Assembly: GCA_027364735.1 (NCBI GenBank)
Contig: DAHXOT010000017.1
Coordinates: forward strand, 124,001-188,000
Reading direction: 5' to 3'
DNA: 64,000 nucleotides
Source: Hydrotalea sp.
GTDB taxonomy: Bacteria > Bacteroidota > Bacteroidia > Chitinophagales > Chitinophagaceae
Positions 47,048 to 56,699 of the stretch are shown here, piece by piece (within the stretch, counting starts at the first letter, position 1; the number at the start of each line of letters is the position of its first letter). The notes under the pieces were generated by a model that worked only from the letters and a program-made list of their open reading frames with translations, was not told where the DNA came from and did no database searches. A program made the translations under genes and the position numbers.

Positions 47048-47206
47048 TTAATCTTCAGTATTATCGGTTTTAAAAATATTATCTACAGCGCCGCCTAACA
47101 TTGGAAATTTTTCTTTTACAAAGTTGGCAATAGCTTGAATGGCTTTTTTGGCTTGTTCGGGGGTAATACCTGTTTCTTTTATTAAGCGTTCAATTAATTC
47201 GTTCAT
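47048..47206 (-). CDS. Small helical protein, function unknown
   Basis: 52 residues from ATG 47206 (MNELIERLIKETGITPEQ...); the frame extends 13 codons upstream but with an unlikely N-terminus. The chain is a short helix pair with the pattern TGITPEQAKKAIQAIANFVK followed by a Pro-rich end, like small Bacteroidota proteins with a DUF2267-type or similar helical repeat. Its own stop lies 8 bp from the convergent response regulator. Real gene likely, role unknown. Confidence 0.6.
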   Translation of the reverse strand: MNELIERLIKETGITPEQAKKAIQAIANFVKEKFPMLGGAVDNIFKTDNTED

Positions 47207-47262
47207 ATATAATATTAAAATGTAGTTATTGAATAACCTGCACAAGATAATTTTGATAATGA

Positions 47263-47296
47263 AAAAAGCGATGAGAAGTTATGCCCATCGCTTTTT
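47263..47296. terminator. Terminator downstream of clpX
   Basis: AAAAAGCGATG (47263-47273) pairs perfectly with CATCGCTTTTT (47286-47296). On the - strand it follows the clpX stop by 20 bp and ends in a T run; on the + strand it could also end transcription. Confidence 0.75.
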
Positions 47297-47315
47297 ATAA
47301 ATGTGAGCATCTGTA

Positions 47316-48548
47316 TTATGCTACTTTTAATAAATTTAATTTACTCTTACCAAACATTCTTTCGGCATAGTCGGCTGAAATATGTAAGTAAGTTTCTCCA
47401 GTTCCGGGCATTTCAAACATTGCATCGGTTAATATACTTTCGCAAATACTTCTTAAACCTCGAGCACCTAATTTATATTCTAATGCTTTTTCAACCATAA
47501 AGTCTAATACTTCTTCATCTATTTTTAATGTTATATTTTCTAATTCAAATAGTTTGTTATACTGCTTAATCAGCGAGTTTTTAGGTTCGGTAAGAATATT
47601 ACGTAAAGTTTCTTTATCTAAAGGATTTAGGTGTGTAACAATAGGTAAGCGACCTAATAATTCGGGTATTAATCCAAAGCCTTTTAAATCTTGGGCATTA
47701 ATAAATTCTAATAAATTATTGCGTTGTGCATCTTGCAATTCTTTATTTACATTAAAGCCTATTGCGTTGGTATTTACTCTTCGGGCAATTACTTTATCAA
47801 TACCATCAAATGCTCCGCCACAAATAAATAAAATATTCCTAGTGTCTACTTTAATCATTTTTTGTTCGGGATGTTTTCTTCCGCCTTGTGGTGGAACTAA
47901 AACTTCTGTTCCTTCAAGCATTTTTAATAATCCTTGTTGAACGCCTTCTCCACTTACATCTCGTGTGATAGAGGGATTATCGCCTTTGCGAGCAATTTTA
48001 TCTATTTCATCAACATACACTATTCCTCTTTCTGCAGCAGGCACATCGTAATTGCAATTTTGTAATAAACGGGTAAGCATGCTTTCAACATCTTCTCCAA
48101 CATATCCGGCTTCGGTAAAAACGGTTGCATCAACAATAGCAAATGGAACATTGAGCATTCGGGCTATGGTTTTAGCCAATAATGTTTTTCCTGTTCCGGT
48201 TTCGCCTACCATAATAATGTTGCTTTTTTCTATTTCAACATCATCGGTTTGTTTATGGGCAATTCTTTTGTAGTGATTGTAAACTGCCACTGATAGAACT
48301 TTTTTTGCATCGTCTTGCCCTATTACATATTCATCTAAAAAGCTTTTTATTTCGGATGGTTTTTTAATATTTAGCTTAAAATTGGAAGAAAGATTGTCAT
48401 TTTTTACATTTAATTCTTGTGCAATAATTTCTTGTGCATGCTCAACGCAATTTTCGCAAATATGGCCTTCTTGGCCGGCAATAAGTATTTTAACCTCATC
48501 GCGATTGCGACCACAAAATGAACAATGTAAATGACTTTGTTTAGACAT
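47316..48548 (-). CDS. clpX: ATP-dependent Clp protease ATP-binding subunit ClpX
   Basis: 410 residues. The N-terminal zinc domain has four Cys (CSFCGRNR ... CENC), Walker A is [18 protein letters not shown], Walker B is [14 protein letters not shown], and the later [10 protein letters not shown] and [11 protein letters not shown] belong to ClpX. It unfolds tagged proteins and feeds them to ClpP. It lies directly downstream of two clpP genes on the - strand; a -7 box in the gap may give it its own promoter. The gap between clpX and clpP contains a weak palindrome at 48663. Confidence 0.95.
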   Translation of the reverse strand: MSKQSHLHCSFCGRNRDEVKILIAGQEGHICENCVEHAQEIIAQELNVKNDNLSSNFKLNIKKPSEIKSFLDEYVIGQDDAKKVLSVAVYNHYKRIAHKQTDDVEIEKSNIIMVGETGTGKTLLAKTIARMLNVPFAIVDATVFTEAGYVGEDVESMLTRLLQNCNYDVPAAERGIVYVDEIDKIARKGDNPSITRDVSGEGVQQGLLKMLEGTEVLVPPQGGRKHPEQKMIKVDTRNILFICGGAFDGIDKVIARRVNTNAIGFNVNKELQDAQRNNLLEFINAQDLKGFGLIPELLGRLPIVTHLNPLDKETLRNILTEPKNSLIKQYNKLFELENITLKIDEEVLDFMVEKALEYKLGARGLRSICESILTDAMFEMPGTGETYLHISADYAERMFGKSKLNLLKVA

Positions 48549-48648
48549 GATTTTTAGTTGTATCAGTTGTAATAAATGAATGGTTTATTTCATTCGTTAG
48601 TCAACTGATAAATTAATACAGCTTATTTATATTTTAAATTCAATAAGG

Positions 48649-48656
48649 CAAAGTTA
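48649..48656 (-). promoter_or_regulatory. -7 box TAACTTTG before clpX
   Basis: The - strand reads TAACTTTG, a match to TAnnTTTG, about 100 nt before the clpX start and after the clpP stop. The -33 element is not clear. Confidence 0.45.
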
Positions 48657-48723
48657 CACTTTTCCTGTAAAGGAAGGCGAATGATTGGTAATTAAAGAAA
48701 ATTGAAAGCCACGTAAACTGTAT

Positions 48724-49374
48724 TTATAGCTTTGTTACAACGGCATCAACAATGCCATAGTCTACAGCTTCTTTTGCATTCATCCAATAATCTCTATCAA
48801 AATCTTTCATAATTTGATCTACAGATTTACCGCAATTTTCAGCTAAAATTGTAGCTCCAATTTCCTTGGTTTTACGCATTTGTTCGGCTTGTATTTCTAT
48901 ATCGGCAGAAGTTGCTTGAAAATATCCGCTTAAGCTGGGTTGGTGTATCATTACTTCTGCATGAGGATAGATATATCTTTTACCTTTTTTCCCTACGCTT
49001 AATAAAATAGAACCCATGCTGGCAGCCAATCCCATGCAAATGGTACTTACCGGCGATTGTATTAATTTAATGGTATCGTACATTACCATGCCACTTGTAA
49101 CAACGCCGCCCGGACTATTAATATATAATTTAATTTCTTCGCCTGGTTTATCGGCATCTAAAAGTAGCAGTTTGCTTACAATATCTTTTGCACTTTTATC
49201 GTCAACAACTCCCCATAAATACACGGCTCTTTTCTCAAAGAAGAGTTTTTCCATTTTTTTTACAATAAAGCCGGGTTGTTGTTCTTGTTTTTCTTCTTGT
49301 GGCTTTTCTTCTTCTTCATCCTCATTTAAAAAAGGATTAATAATATATTTTGACTGAATTTTATTTATTTCCAT
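48724..49374 (-). CDS. clpP: ATP-dependent Clp protease proteolytic subunit, divergent paralogue
   Basis: 216 residues from ATG 49374; a TTG frame 14 codons longer is possible. The catalytic Ser119 in GLAASMGSILL, His144 in AEVMIHQPS and the Asp near 195 in DRDYWMNAKEA are present. It has an unusual acidic N-terminus (residues ~18-34, mostly Glu and Gln). It lies 63 bp downstream of a second clpP and upstream of clpX. The pair may form mixed ClpP1P2 rings, or one may have a special role (inference). Confidence 0.9.
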   Translation of the reverse strand: MEINKIQSKYIINPFLNEDEEEEKPQEEKQEQQPGFIVKKMEKLFFEKRAVYLWGVVDDKSAKDIVSKLLLLDADKPGEEIKLYINSPGGVVTSGMVMYDTIKLIQSPVSTICMGLAASMGSILLSVGKKGKRYIYPHAEVMIHQPSLSGYFQATSADIEIQAEQMRKTKEIGATILAENCGKSVDQIMKDFDRDYWMNAKEAVDYGIVDAVVTKL

Positions 49375-49437
49375 CTTTTGAAAAGATTTTATTGGTATTG
49401 AATATTGAAAATGCAATTTTTGGATGATTAAATAGGT

Positions 49438-50133
49438 TTAATCTTTCTTTTCTTTTCTTGGATTGATTAAGAGTACTTCATCTACCAAGCCATATTCTTT
49501 TGCTTCTAAAGCAGTCATCCATAAATCTCTATCGCTATCTTTTGTAATAGTTTCAATAGATTTTCCTGTGTGGTTGGCAGTTATTTCGTACAATTCTTGC
49601 TTTAATTTTTTAATTTCTTTAGCTGTAATTTCAATATCACTTGCTTGCCCACCAATTGCTCCACTTGGTTGATGAATCATTATTCTGCTATGTTTTAAAG
49701 CAGTTCTTTTTCCTTTTACACCGGCACATAATAATATTTGTCCCATACTGGCTGCTATGCCTGTGCAAATGGTTGCAATATCCGGACTAACAAATTGCAT
49801 AGTATCATAAATGCCTAAACCTGCATAAACGCTACCGCCGGGGCTATTAATATACATTTGAATATCTCTGCTTCTATCAACACTATCCAAAAATAAAAGC
49901 TGTGCTGTAATTATGTTAGCCACATAATCGTCAATGCCTTGCCCCAGAAAAATAATTCTATCCATCATTAAACGGCTAAAAACATCCATTTGAGCAATAT
50001 TTAAAGGCCTTTCTTCAATAATATATGGCGTAAGGTTTGTTGGGTTAAACTGCGTTTTAAAACTATGCAAGGTATTACTACTGATACCTTTGTGTTTTAT
50101 GGCATATTTTTCAAATTCTTTTCCTAAGTTCAT
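49438..50133 (-). CDS. clpP: ATP-dependent Clp protease proteolytic subunit ClpP
   Basis: 231 residues. The catalytic triad Ser129 (TGIAASMGQILL), His154 (SRIMIHQPSGA) and Asp203 (DRDLWMTALEA) is intact, and the Gly-rich IGGQASDIEI is typical. The first ~35 residues are a propeptide-like extension. This copy resembles canonical ClpP more than its neighbour. It is the first gene of the clpP-clpP-clpX cluster. Homologous clusters often have a tig gene upstream; here a restriction-modification unit lies there on the other strand. Confidence 0.94.
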   Translation of the reverse strand: MNLGKEFEKYAIKHKGISSNTLHSFKTQFNPTNLTPYIIEERPLNIAQMDVFSRLMMDRIIFLGQGIDDYVANIITAQLLFLDSVDRSRDIQMYINSPGGSVYAGLGIYDTMQFVSPDIATICTGIAASMGQILLCAGVKGKRTALKHSRIMIHQPSGAIGGQASDIEITAKEIKKLKQELYEITANHTGKSIETITKDSDRDLWMTALEAKEYGLVDEVLLINPRKEKKD

Positions 50134-50319
50134 CGGTTATTATTTATGGAATGAAGGTAAGTGTTTTGCAGTTTCAAATACCGTGCAAACTAATTGAAGC
50201 GACAAAATTGCAGTTCTATTATTGCAGAATAATTGATAAGTATATTGGTTACAATAGTGTAGCTGTTGTGGGTAAGGCAATTAAATTTCCACATTTTTAA
50301 AATATATTCAGTAAAAACT

Positions 50320-50327
50320 TATTTTTG
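50320..50327 (+). promoter_or_regulatory. -7 box TATTTTTG before the methylase gene
   Basis: TATTTTTG ends 4 nt before ATG 50332, which supports that start over the frame beginning at 50266 and predicts a leaderless transcript. No clear TTG lies at -33. Confidence 0.55.
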
Positions 50328-50331
50328 GAAT

Positions 50332-51360
50332 ATGCCTAAAAAACTTGAATTAGTAACTGACGAAGTAATATCAACAGCTGAAGATTTATTTCAACCTTAC
50401 AATTTAAAGGCAAAACCTTTTTTGAAATGGGCTGGCGGAAAAGGACAATTACTTCAGAAATTTCAAGAGCTTTATCCTCAAAAATTAATTGACAAAAAAA
50501 TAAAAAATTATTACGAACCTTTTTTGGGAAGTGGTGCAGTTTTTTTTGACATTGCACAAAACTACGAAATTGAAAATGCTTTTTTGTATGACATCAATGA
50601 AGAGCTGGTTTTGACTTATCAAGTTATTCAGAAAGATGTTTCTAAACTAATTAACTTTTTATATCATTATCAAAAATCTTATTATCGGCTAAATAAAAAA
50701 CAACAGGAAGAATACTTTTACGAGCAAAGAACAAATTACAACTTACAAAGATTTAATATTGACTACAACAAATATTCTGAACAATGGATTTCACGAGCAG
50801 CACAATTAATTTTCTTAAATAGAACTTGTTTTAATGGGCTCTATCGAGTTAATTCAAAAGGCGATTTTAATACGCCAATTGGCGACTATGAAAATCCAAC
50901 CATTTGCGATGAATATAATTTGCTTTGCGTTTCCAAAATTTTAGAAATAGCAACAATAAAAAAAGCCGACTTTAGACAAGTTAAAAGAGAGCTTAAAAAT
51001 AATTCATTTGTTTATTTTGACCCACCCTATCGACCGATAAGTAAAACTGCAAACTTTACTGCATACAGTAAACATGACTTTGATGACAAAGAGCAATATG
51101 ACTTATCTAGTTTATTTAAATATATTCATTCAAAAGGTGAATTTGTAATGCTTAGTAATTCAGACCCCAAAAATAACGACATTACAGACAATTTTTTTGA
51201 CGACATTTATCAAGATTTTAATTTAATTAGAATTCCCGCTAAAAGAATGATTAATTCAGACAAAACCAAAAGAGGAAAAATAAATGAAATTGTTGTAACA
51301 AATTATTCTTTTCAAACATGCAAAAAGGAACAAAAGGAAACATTACAGGCAATCAGTTAG
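50332..51360 (+). CDS. dam: DNA adenine methylase, D12 class
   Basis: 342 residues. The SAM-binding FLKWAGGKGQLL (residues 30-41), YYEPFLGSGAVFFDI, the typical FLNRTCFNGLYRVNSKGDFN and the catalytic DPPYRPIS (from 230) mark a D12-class N6-adenine methylase like Dam or M.DpnII. The target sequence cannot be read off, though GATC is common in this class. 17 of 23 Asp codons are GAC, against 2 of 24 in porX, which suggests recent transfer. It overlaps the next gene by 43 bp and with it forms a likely type II restriction-modification unit. Confidence 0.88.
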   Translation: MPKKLELVTDEVISTAEDLFQPYNLKAKPFLKWAGGKGQLLQKFQELYPQKLIDKKIKNYYEPFLGSGAVFFDIAQNYEIENAFLYDINEELVLTYQVIQKDVSKLINFLYHYQKSYYRLNKKQQEEYFYEQRTNYNLQRFNIDYNKYSEQWISRAAQLIFLNRTCFNGLYRVNSKGDFNTPIGDYENPTICDEYNLLCVSKILEIATIKKADFRQVKRELKNNSFVYFDPPYRPISKTANFTAYSKHDFDDKEQYDLSSLFKYIHSKGEFVMLSNSDPKNNDITDNFFDDIYQDFNLIRIPAKRMINSDKTKRGKINEIVVTNYSFQTCKKEQKETLQAIS

Positions 51361-51806
51361 AAGTAGCTGTTAAAACAGTTTTATCAGGTAAAGGCTTTCA
51401 AATTGTGAGCTACAGAAGTTGGAAAAAAAATCCTGACAAATATGGAAAAGAGTTGTTGCTCGAAAATGTACCATTCACAACAATTTATCATCACAAAGGG
51501 AATACAGAATTTTTATTGTTATCAGACAAATACAAACTTCATATTCGCATTGAATGCAAATGGCAACAAGTTAAGGGATCGGTTGACGAAAAACTTCCTT
51601 ATTTATATTTAAACAGTATCGAGGCAATGCCAGAAAAATCAATTATGATTTTAATTGACGGTGCTGGTTGGAAACCTGGTTCTATTAAATGGTTAAGAGA
51701 GGCAGTTAAAAATAAAATTTACACAACAGAACAAAATAATAGCAAAACAATTTTTGTTTTTAGTATAACCGAATTTTTCACTTGGGCAAATAACATTTTT
51801 GTTTGA
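51318..51806 (+). CDS. PD-(D/E)XK nuclease superfamily protein, probable restriction endonuclease
   Basis: 162 residues. A helix with Glu15 (ITGNQLEVAVKTVL) is followed by a strand ending in Asp70 and then HIRIECKWQQVKGSVDEKL, where Glu79 and Lys81 form the ExK of the PD-(D/E)XK core. The small size and the 43-bp overlap with the adenine methylase gene suggest that it is the restriction partner. All four Asp codons are GAC, as in the methylase. The role as restriction enzyme is inferred from context; a DNA-repair or phage-type nuclease is the alternative. Confidence 0.72.
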   Translation: MQKGTKGNITGNQLEVAVKTVLSGKGFQIVSYRSWKKNPDKYGKELLLENVPFTTIYHHKGNTEFLLLSDKYKLHIRIECKWQQVKGSVDEKLPYLYLNSIEAMPEKSIMILIDGAGWKPGSIKWLREAVKNKIYTTEQNNSKTIFVFSITEFFTWANNIFV

Positions 51807-51999
51807 CAAAGAAGCCCACCTACAACAAAAGTGCTATGCTATTACTATTGCGACAACACACATTTGAACTAAACAGATTTGCAAACTTTATATTTTATTC
51901 AACTAAAAATTAAAAACGCAACGGTGTAAGCACAAAGCTGGTTTACACATTTGATATCAATCAAAACAAGTGGTTAGCTTTATAACTTTATGTTCAAAA
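51807..51999. other. Gap between the restriction unit and guaB
   Basis: 193 bp with no plausible gene, RNA or promoter that I can recognise. Its composition is less A-rich at the left end and contains short imperfect repeats. It is the right edge of the transferred unit; no clear direct repeat marks an insertion. Confidence 0.4.
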
Positions 52000-53499
52000 T
52001 TATTTTCTGCTGTAATTAGGTGCTTCTTTTGTAATATCAATATCGTGAGCATGGCTTTCTTTCATACCTGCGTTGGTTATTTTTACAAAAGTTGCTTGTT
52101 GTAAATCTTTAATAGTTGTAGCTCCGCAATAACCCATACCGGCTCGCAATCCTCCAACAAATTGATATACTACTTCGCTTAAATGCCCTTTATAGGCTAC
52201 TCGTCCTTCAATACCTTCGGGTACAAATTTTTTAATATCATCTTCTACATCCTGAAAATATCTGTCGCTGCTACCTTTACTCATAGCTCCTACACTTCCC
52301 ATACCTCTATATTCTTTAAATTTTCTTCCTTCATAAATAATCGTATCGCCGGGGCTTTCTTCTACTCCTGCAAAAACACTACCCATCATTACCACATTAG
52401 CACCTGCAGCTAAAGCTTTTACCATATCGCCGGTATAGCGAATACCACCATCGGCAATTACAGGAATATTTCTGGCTTTTAATGCTTTTGTTGCCTCCAT
52501 AATAGCAGTAAGTTGTGGCACACCTGCACCTGCAACAATACGGGTAGTACAAATAGAGCCGGGACCAATACCTACTTTAACTGCGTTGGCACCCGCATCG
52601 GCTATGGCTTTAGCACCGGCAGCAGTACCAACATTGCCGGCAATAATTTGTAAATCTTTAAAATTTTTTCGTAGCAATGCAATAGCCGAAATAACACCTT
52701 TGCTATGCCCATGGGCACTATCTAAAGTAACAATATCTACTCCAACTTGTTGTAATGCAGCAGCTCTATCTAATAAATCTTTGGTAATTCCCAATGCAGC
52801 ACCAACTACTAAACGGCCTAAATTATCTTTTACGGCATTAGGAAAATTGCGAATTTGTAAAATATCGCGATAAGTGATTAGTCCAATTAATTTACCGGTT
52901 TTGTTTACAACAGGTAATTTTTCAATTTTATATTGACGAAGAATTTTTTCTGCTTTTTTTAAGTCGGTTCCATCGGGAGCGGTAATTAAATTTTCTTTTG
53001 TCATTACTTCACTTACTTTTCTTCTTTTATTATCGCTCTCAAATCGTAAATCTCGGTTCGTTAAAATACCTACCAACATTTGGTTTTGATCAACAATAGG
53101 AATTCCGCCTATTTTATTTTCTTTCATTAATTGTAAAGCATCTCCAATAGTAGCATCTACTCTTAAAGTAATAGGATCGATAATCATTCCACTTTCGCTT
53201 CTTTTCACTTTGCGAACTTGATCGGCTTGTTTTTCAATGCTCATATTTTTATGTAAAATACCTAAGCCGCCTTCACGTGCTAAGGCTATAGCCAAATTAG
53301 CTTCTGTAACCGTATCCATTGCTGCAGAAAGCATTGGAACATTTAAAACTATTTTTTGTGTTAGATGAGATCGGATATCAGTTTCTCGAGGTAATACCTG
53401 GCTATATGCGGGCATTAATAATACATCATCGAAAGTTAAACCTTCGCCGAATAAGCGAGATGATTGTTTTTGTGTGTGGGTAGATTTTATTGTTGCCAT
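52000..53499 (-). CDS. guaB: Inosine-5'-monophosphate dehydrogenase
   Basis: 499 residues from ATG 53499; a TTG two codons earlier is less likely. The barrel starts at [19 protein letters not shown], a CBS domain pair occupies residues ~95-215, the catalytic Cys is in [13 protein letters not shown], and the flap has [17 protein letters not shown]. It oxidises IMP to XMP, the first step of GMP synthesis. A full -7 box lies only 3 nt before the ATG. It is divergent from the BtuB-like receptor gene. Confidence 0.95.
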   Translation of the reverse strand: MATIKSTHTQKQSSRLFGEGLTFDDVLLMPAYSQVLPRETDIRSHLTQKIVLNVPMLSAAMDTVTEANLAIALAREGGLGILHKNMSIEKQADQVRKVKRSESGMIIDPITLRVDATIGDALQLMKENKIGGIPIVDQNQMLVGILTNRDLRFESDNKRRKVSEVMTKENLITAPDGTDLKKAEKILRQYKIEKLPVVNKTGKLIGLITYRDILQIRNFPNAVKDNLGRLVVGAALGITKDLLDRAAALQQVGVDIVTLDSAHGHSKGVISAIALLRKNFKDLQIIAGNVGTAAGAKAIADAGANAVKVGIGPGSICTTRIVAGAGVPQLTAIMEATKALKARNIPVIADGGIRYTGDMVKALAAGANVVMMGSVFAGVEESPGDTIIYEGRKFKEYRGMGSVGAMSKGSSDRYFQDVEDDIKKFVPEGIEGRVAYKGHLSEVVYQFVGGLRAGMGYCGATTIKDLQQATFVKITNAGMKESHAHDIDITKEAPNYSRK

Positions 53500-53502
53500 T
53501 TG

Positions 53503-53533
53503 CAAAAATAAGGATATGCGTTTTTTCTGCCAA
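53503..53533 (-). promoter_or_regulatory. Promoter of guaB (near-leaderless)
   Basis: The - strand has TTG (53531-53533), 20 nt, then TATTTTTG (53503-53510), with only CAA between the box and ATG 53499. The transcription start should fall on or slightly inside the start codon. Confidence 0.55.
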
Positions 53534-53552
53534 TCTTAAATTTTTATACAAA

Positions 53553-53585
53553 TTGTTTTGTTTAAGTGTACATCCTATACTTTTG
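53553..53585 (+). promoter_or_regulatory. Promoter of the BtuB-like receptor gene
   Basis: TTTTG (53556-53560), 17 nt, then TACTTTTG (53578-53585), a full TAnnTTTG match. It lies 19 nt before ATG 53605, a normal short leader. Confidence 0.6.
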
Positions 53586-53604
53586 CTGCCTTAAAAATAG
53601 TTGT

Positions 53605-55509
53605 ATGAAAAAAAGTATTATTTTATTAACCTTAAGTTGGATAGGTAATTTTTGTTTTGGTCAAGATAAAGAATTAGATCCTGTTACAGTAGTAGGAACA
53701 ATAACTCCTATTAATGCTTCTGAAACAGGAAGAAATATTTTTGTATTAAAAGGAAGCGAGATTGCTGCATTGCCTGTAAAATCGTTAGATGAATTATTGC
53801 GATATATTCCGGGAGTTGAAGTGCAAAGTCGTGGTACAATGGGATCGCAAAGCGATTTTACTATTCGAGGTGGAACTTTTCAGCAAGTATTGGTTATTGT
53901 AGATGGATTGCGTTTAAATGATCCTAATACCGGTCATTTCTCTTCATATATTCCTGTAACACTTGATGAAATTGAGAAAATAGAAATACTAAAAGGCCCG
54001 GCTTCTGCATTATATGGTTCTGATGCTGTTGGTGGTGTAATTAATATTATTACTAAAGCATTTGTAAAACGGAATAAACAAGCCAATGAGTTGAATGCAG
54101 CTATTTCGGCAGGGCAATTGGGATTATTGAATGGAAGTATTTCTCAATTGTATTCTAATGGAAAAACAACATTTCAAATTGCAGGATTAAGTAACAATGC
54201 AGATGGGCAAGCACAAAGAGGTATTGATGGTTTTGTACATAACAATACTTTGGGCATTGCTGTTAGCCATAATTTTAACCATTGGAATGTAGCTTTCAGA
54301 ACTTCGTATGATAGCAGAAATTTTGCAGCCCAAAATTTTTACACCAATTTTATTTCGGATACAGCTCGTGAAAAAGTAAAAACTTTTTGGAATCAAGTAA
54401 ATCTTACCTATCAAAAAAATAATAATCAGGTTTCTGTATTAGCAGGATTTAAAAATACCGAAGATAATTTTGCTTTTAATAATGTAAGTACTGCAAATTC
54501 AAGTTTTTCGAATTTATTTCAATTATCTGCGTTTTATGTGCATCAGTTTTCTGCAAAAACTATAGTAACAAATGGATGGCAATATGTTGGACGGAATATC
54601 AACTCTAACGATCGAGGTAATCATACTGTTAATCAGTTTGCTGCTTATAGTATATTACAACAAACTTTTGCTAAAAATATTTTTATTAATTCTTCTTTAA
54701 GATATGATTGGAATGAGATTAGTGGCGGTACTGTTATTCCGCAAATAAATATTTCTTATAGAAAAAATAATATACAATTGAGAGGTAGTGCAGGCAATAC
54801 TATACGTTATGCCGACTTTACAGAATTGTATAATAATTACAATAAAACGTTGGTTACGGCGGGTAAAATTGGGAATCCTTTTTTATCGGCCGAAAAAACA
54901 GTGAATTACGAATTAGGAGTTGATTGGTTTGCGAAAAAATATGTAAAAATATCTTTCGATATTTTTCAGCGTAACTCCAATGGGTTAATTGATTGGGCTA
55001 ATACATCGTACAACGATATGCCCCGAAAAGAAAATTTATTACAAACGGGTACTTATTTATTGGCAAAAAATATTTCTCAAGTTATTACTTCCGGTGCCGA
55101 GTTGGATATGCAATTTAATAAAGCAGTATCTGTAAACAGTAGCCTAATGGCTAATGCCGGATTGGTATGGTTAAATTCCGAAGCCGGTAATGGCCCATTA
55201 ACTTTATATTTATCATCTCATGCTAAATTTCTTTCTAATTTTTCTTTTAAATATTTGTACAAAAATTTTGCTATTAGTTTAAATGGAATTTATAAAGTTA
55301 GAACACCGCAAATGGGCACAGCAGTTATTGCTGCAGTTTCGGAAAATTATTTTGTAATGAATATGAAGCTTGAGAAAAAACTTGTATTAAATAAGTTACT
55401 TGCCTTTGCCGAAGTAGATAACATTTTTAATGCAACGTACAACGATTTTTTAGGAACAACAATGCCTCAACGTTGGTTAATGGCCGGAATACAATTTTAT
55501 TTAAAATAA
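53605..55509 (+). CDS. TonB-dependent outer-membrane receptor, BtuB-like
   Basis: 634 residues from ATG 53605, where a signal peptide starts (MKKSIILLTLSW ... CFGQ). The plug domain (residues ~25-145) holds LDELLRYIPGVEVQSRG, DFTIRGGTFQQVLVIVDG and ILKGPASALYGSDAVGGVIN. The rest is beta-barrel, ending with the aromatic terminus (GIQFYLK). It imports a scarce ligand, such as cobalamin or a siderophore, using TonB energy; the ligand cannot be told and no riboswitch is seen. It is too short for the SusC class. Convergent with dprA. Confidence 0.88.
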   Translation: MKKSIILLTLSWIGNFCFGQDKELDPVTVVGTITPINASETGRNIFVLKGSEIAALPVKSLDELLRYIPGVEVQSRGTMGSQSDFTIRGGTFQQVLVIVDGLRLNDPNTGHFSSYIPVTLDEIEKIEILKGPASALYGSDAVGGVINIITKAFVKRNKQANELNAAISAGQLGLLNGSISQLYSNGKTTFQIAGLSNNADGQAQRGIDGFVHNNTLGIAVSHNFNHWNVAFRTSYDSRNFAAQNFYTNFISDTAREKVKTFWNQVNLTYQKNNNQVSVLAGFKNTEDNFAFNNVSTANSSFSNLFQLSAFYVHQFSAKTIVTNGWQYVGRNINSNDRGNHTVNQFAAYSILQQTFAKNIFINSSLRYDWNEISGGTVIPQINISYRKNNIQLRGSAGNTIRYADFTELYNNYNKTLVTAGKIGNPFLSAEKTVNYELGVDWFAKKYVKISFDIFQRNSNGLIDWANTSYNDMPRKENLLQTGTYLLAKNISQVITSGAELDMQFNKAVSVNSSLMANAGLVWLNSEAGNGPLTLYLSSHAKFLSNFSFKYLYKNFAISLNGIYKVRTPQMGTAVIAAVSENYFVMNMKLEKKLVLNKLLAFAEVDNIFNATYNDFLGTTMPQRWLMAGIQFYLK

Positions 55510-55512
55510 GCT

Positions 55513-56610
55513 TTATGCCAAAGAATACATTTTTCCGGGGAGTGATGTAATAATATTTTGCAACTCTAAGTTTAAAATAGCAGCTGCTACAGAACTACTG
55601 CTAAGATTGCTTTTTAAATAGAGTTCATCAATATGTACTGTTTCTTTTTTTTCTAATAATTGCGTAATTATTCTTTCGTCATCATTCAATTCTATAAATA
55701 ATTCTCTTTGTTTTTTGGGTAATGATTTTTTGAGTTCACTCCAGCCCATTTCAAATAAAAAGTGTTCAACCGAAGTAAAAATAACAGCTTTGTTTTGTTC
55801 AATTAATTGTAAGCATCCACTGCTTTTGGCATCTGTTATTTTTCCGGGAACTGCAAATACATCTCTATTGTAATTATAAGCAAGTTCGGCAGTAATCATA
55901 CTTCCGCCTTTGCTGGCTGTTTCAATAACAATGGTTGCATCGGCAATGCCTGCAACAATTCTATTTCGGCGTGGAAAATGATGTTTATCTGCTTTTACGT
56001 TTTGTGTAAATTCGGTAAGTAATCCGCCATTTAATAACATTTCTGTTGCTAAATTTTTGTGTTGTGACGGATAAATTGAATTTAATCCGTGAGCTAACAC
56101 GCCAATAGTTGGAATATTAAATTGTACCGATTTTTTATGTGCTATAGCATCTATGCCAAAAGCTAATCCGCTTGCTATTACTATATCTTGAGACGATAGT
56201 TCTTCAACAATTTGTTCGGTAATTTTTTTTCCGTAATCGGTATTATTTCTAGTTCCAATAATGCTGATTATTTTAGAATTATTTAGGTTGGCATTACCGC
56301 GGTAATACAGTAATGTTGGCGAATCGTAACAATTTAATAACCGTTGCGGATAATTTTTATCGGTAATGAATAATGGTTTAATATGGTATTTTTCGCAGAA
56401 ACTAATTTCATCTTCAGCTTCTTTAAAATTGTTGAAATCTTTAATTTGGTTGGCTCTTATTTCACCAATATTTTCTATCAAGCTCAACTCTTTTTTCTTT
56501 GCCTTAAAAATATTTTCGGCAGTGCCAAAATGCTCAATCAATTGTTTTGCCTGAACAACCCCAATGCCATTAATTAATGTGAGAGATATTTGATAGAGTA
56601 ATTCGTTCAT
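55513..56610 (-). CDS. dprA: DNA-processing protein DprA
   Basis: 365 residues. An N-terminal SAM-like helical region (LTLINGIGVVQAKQLIEHFG) precedes the Rossmann fold with SIIGTRNNTDYGKK, ASGLAFGIDAIAHKKS, HGLNSIYPSQHKNLA, the basic FPRRNRIVAGIAD and KGGSMITAELAYNYNRDVFA. A C-terminal winged-helix domain follows. DprA loads RecA on incoming single-stranded DNA during transformation. It is convergent with the receptor gene, with 3 bp between stops. Confidence 0.93.
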   Translation of the reverse strand: MNELLYQISLTLINGIGVVQAKQLIEHFGTAENIFKAKKKELSLIENIGEIRANQIKDFNNFKEAEDEISFCEKYHIKPLFITDKNYPQRLLNCYDSPTLLYYRGNANLNNSKIISIIGTRNNTDYGKKITEQIVEELSSQDIVIASGLAFGIDAIAHKKSVQFNIPTIGVLAHGLNSIYPSQHKNLATEMLLNGGLLTEFTQNVKADKHHFPRRNRIVAGIADATIVIETASKGGSMITAELAYNYNRDVFAVPGKITDAKSSGCLQLIEQNKAVIFTSVEHFLFEMGWSELKKSLPKKQRELFIELNDDERIITQLLEKKETVHIDELYLKSNLSSSSVAAAILNLELQNIITSLPGKMYSLA

Positions 56611-56699
56611 AGGCTACTAAATTAATATAAATAATTTATAGCATTTAGTAAATCGTTTCCTATAATGTTATTCTTAATCTATAAGCTCTCATGCATTAA

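Noticed and set aside
51807-51999. An attC-like or other recombination site at the edge of the restriction unit
   Set aside because: No paired core sites or direct repeats could be found by eye.
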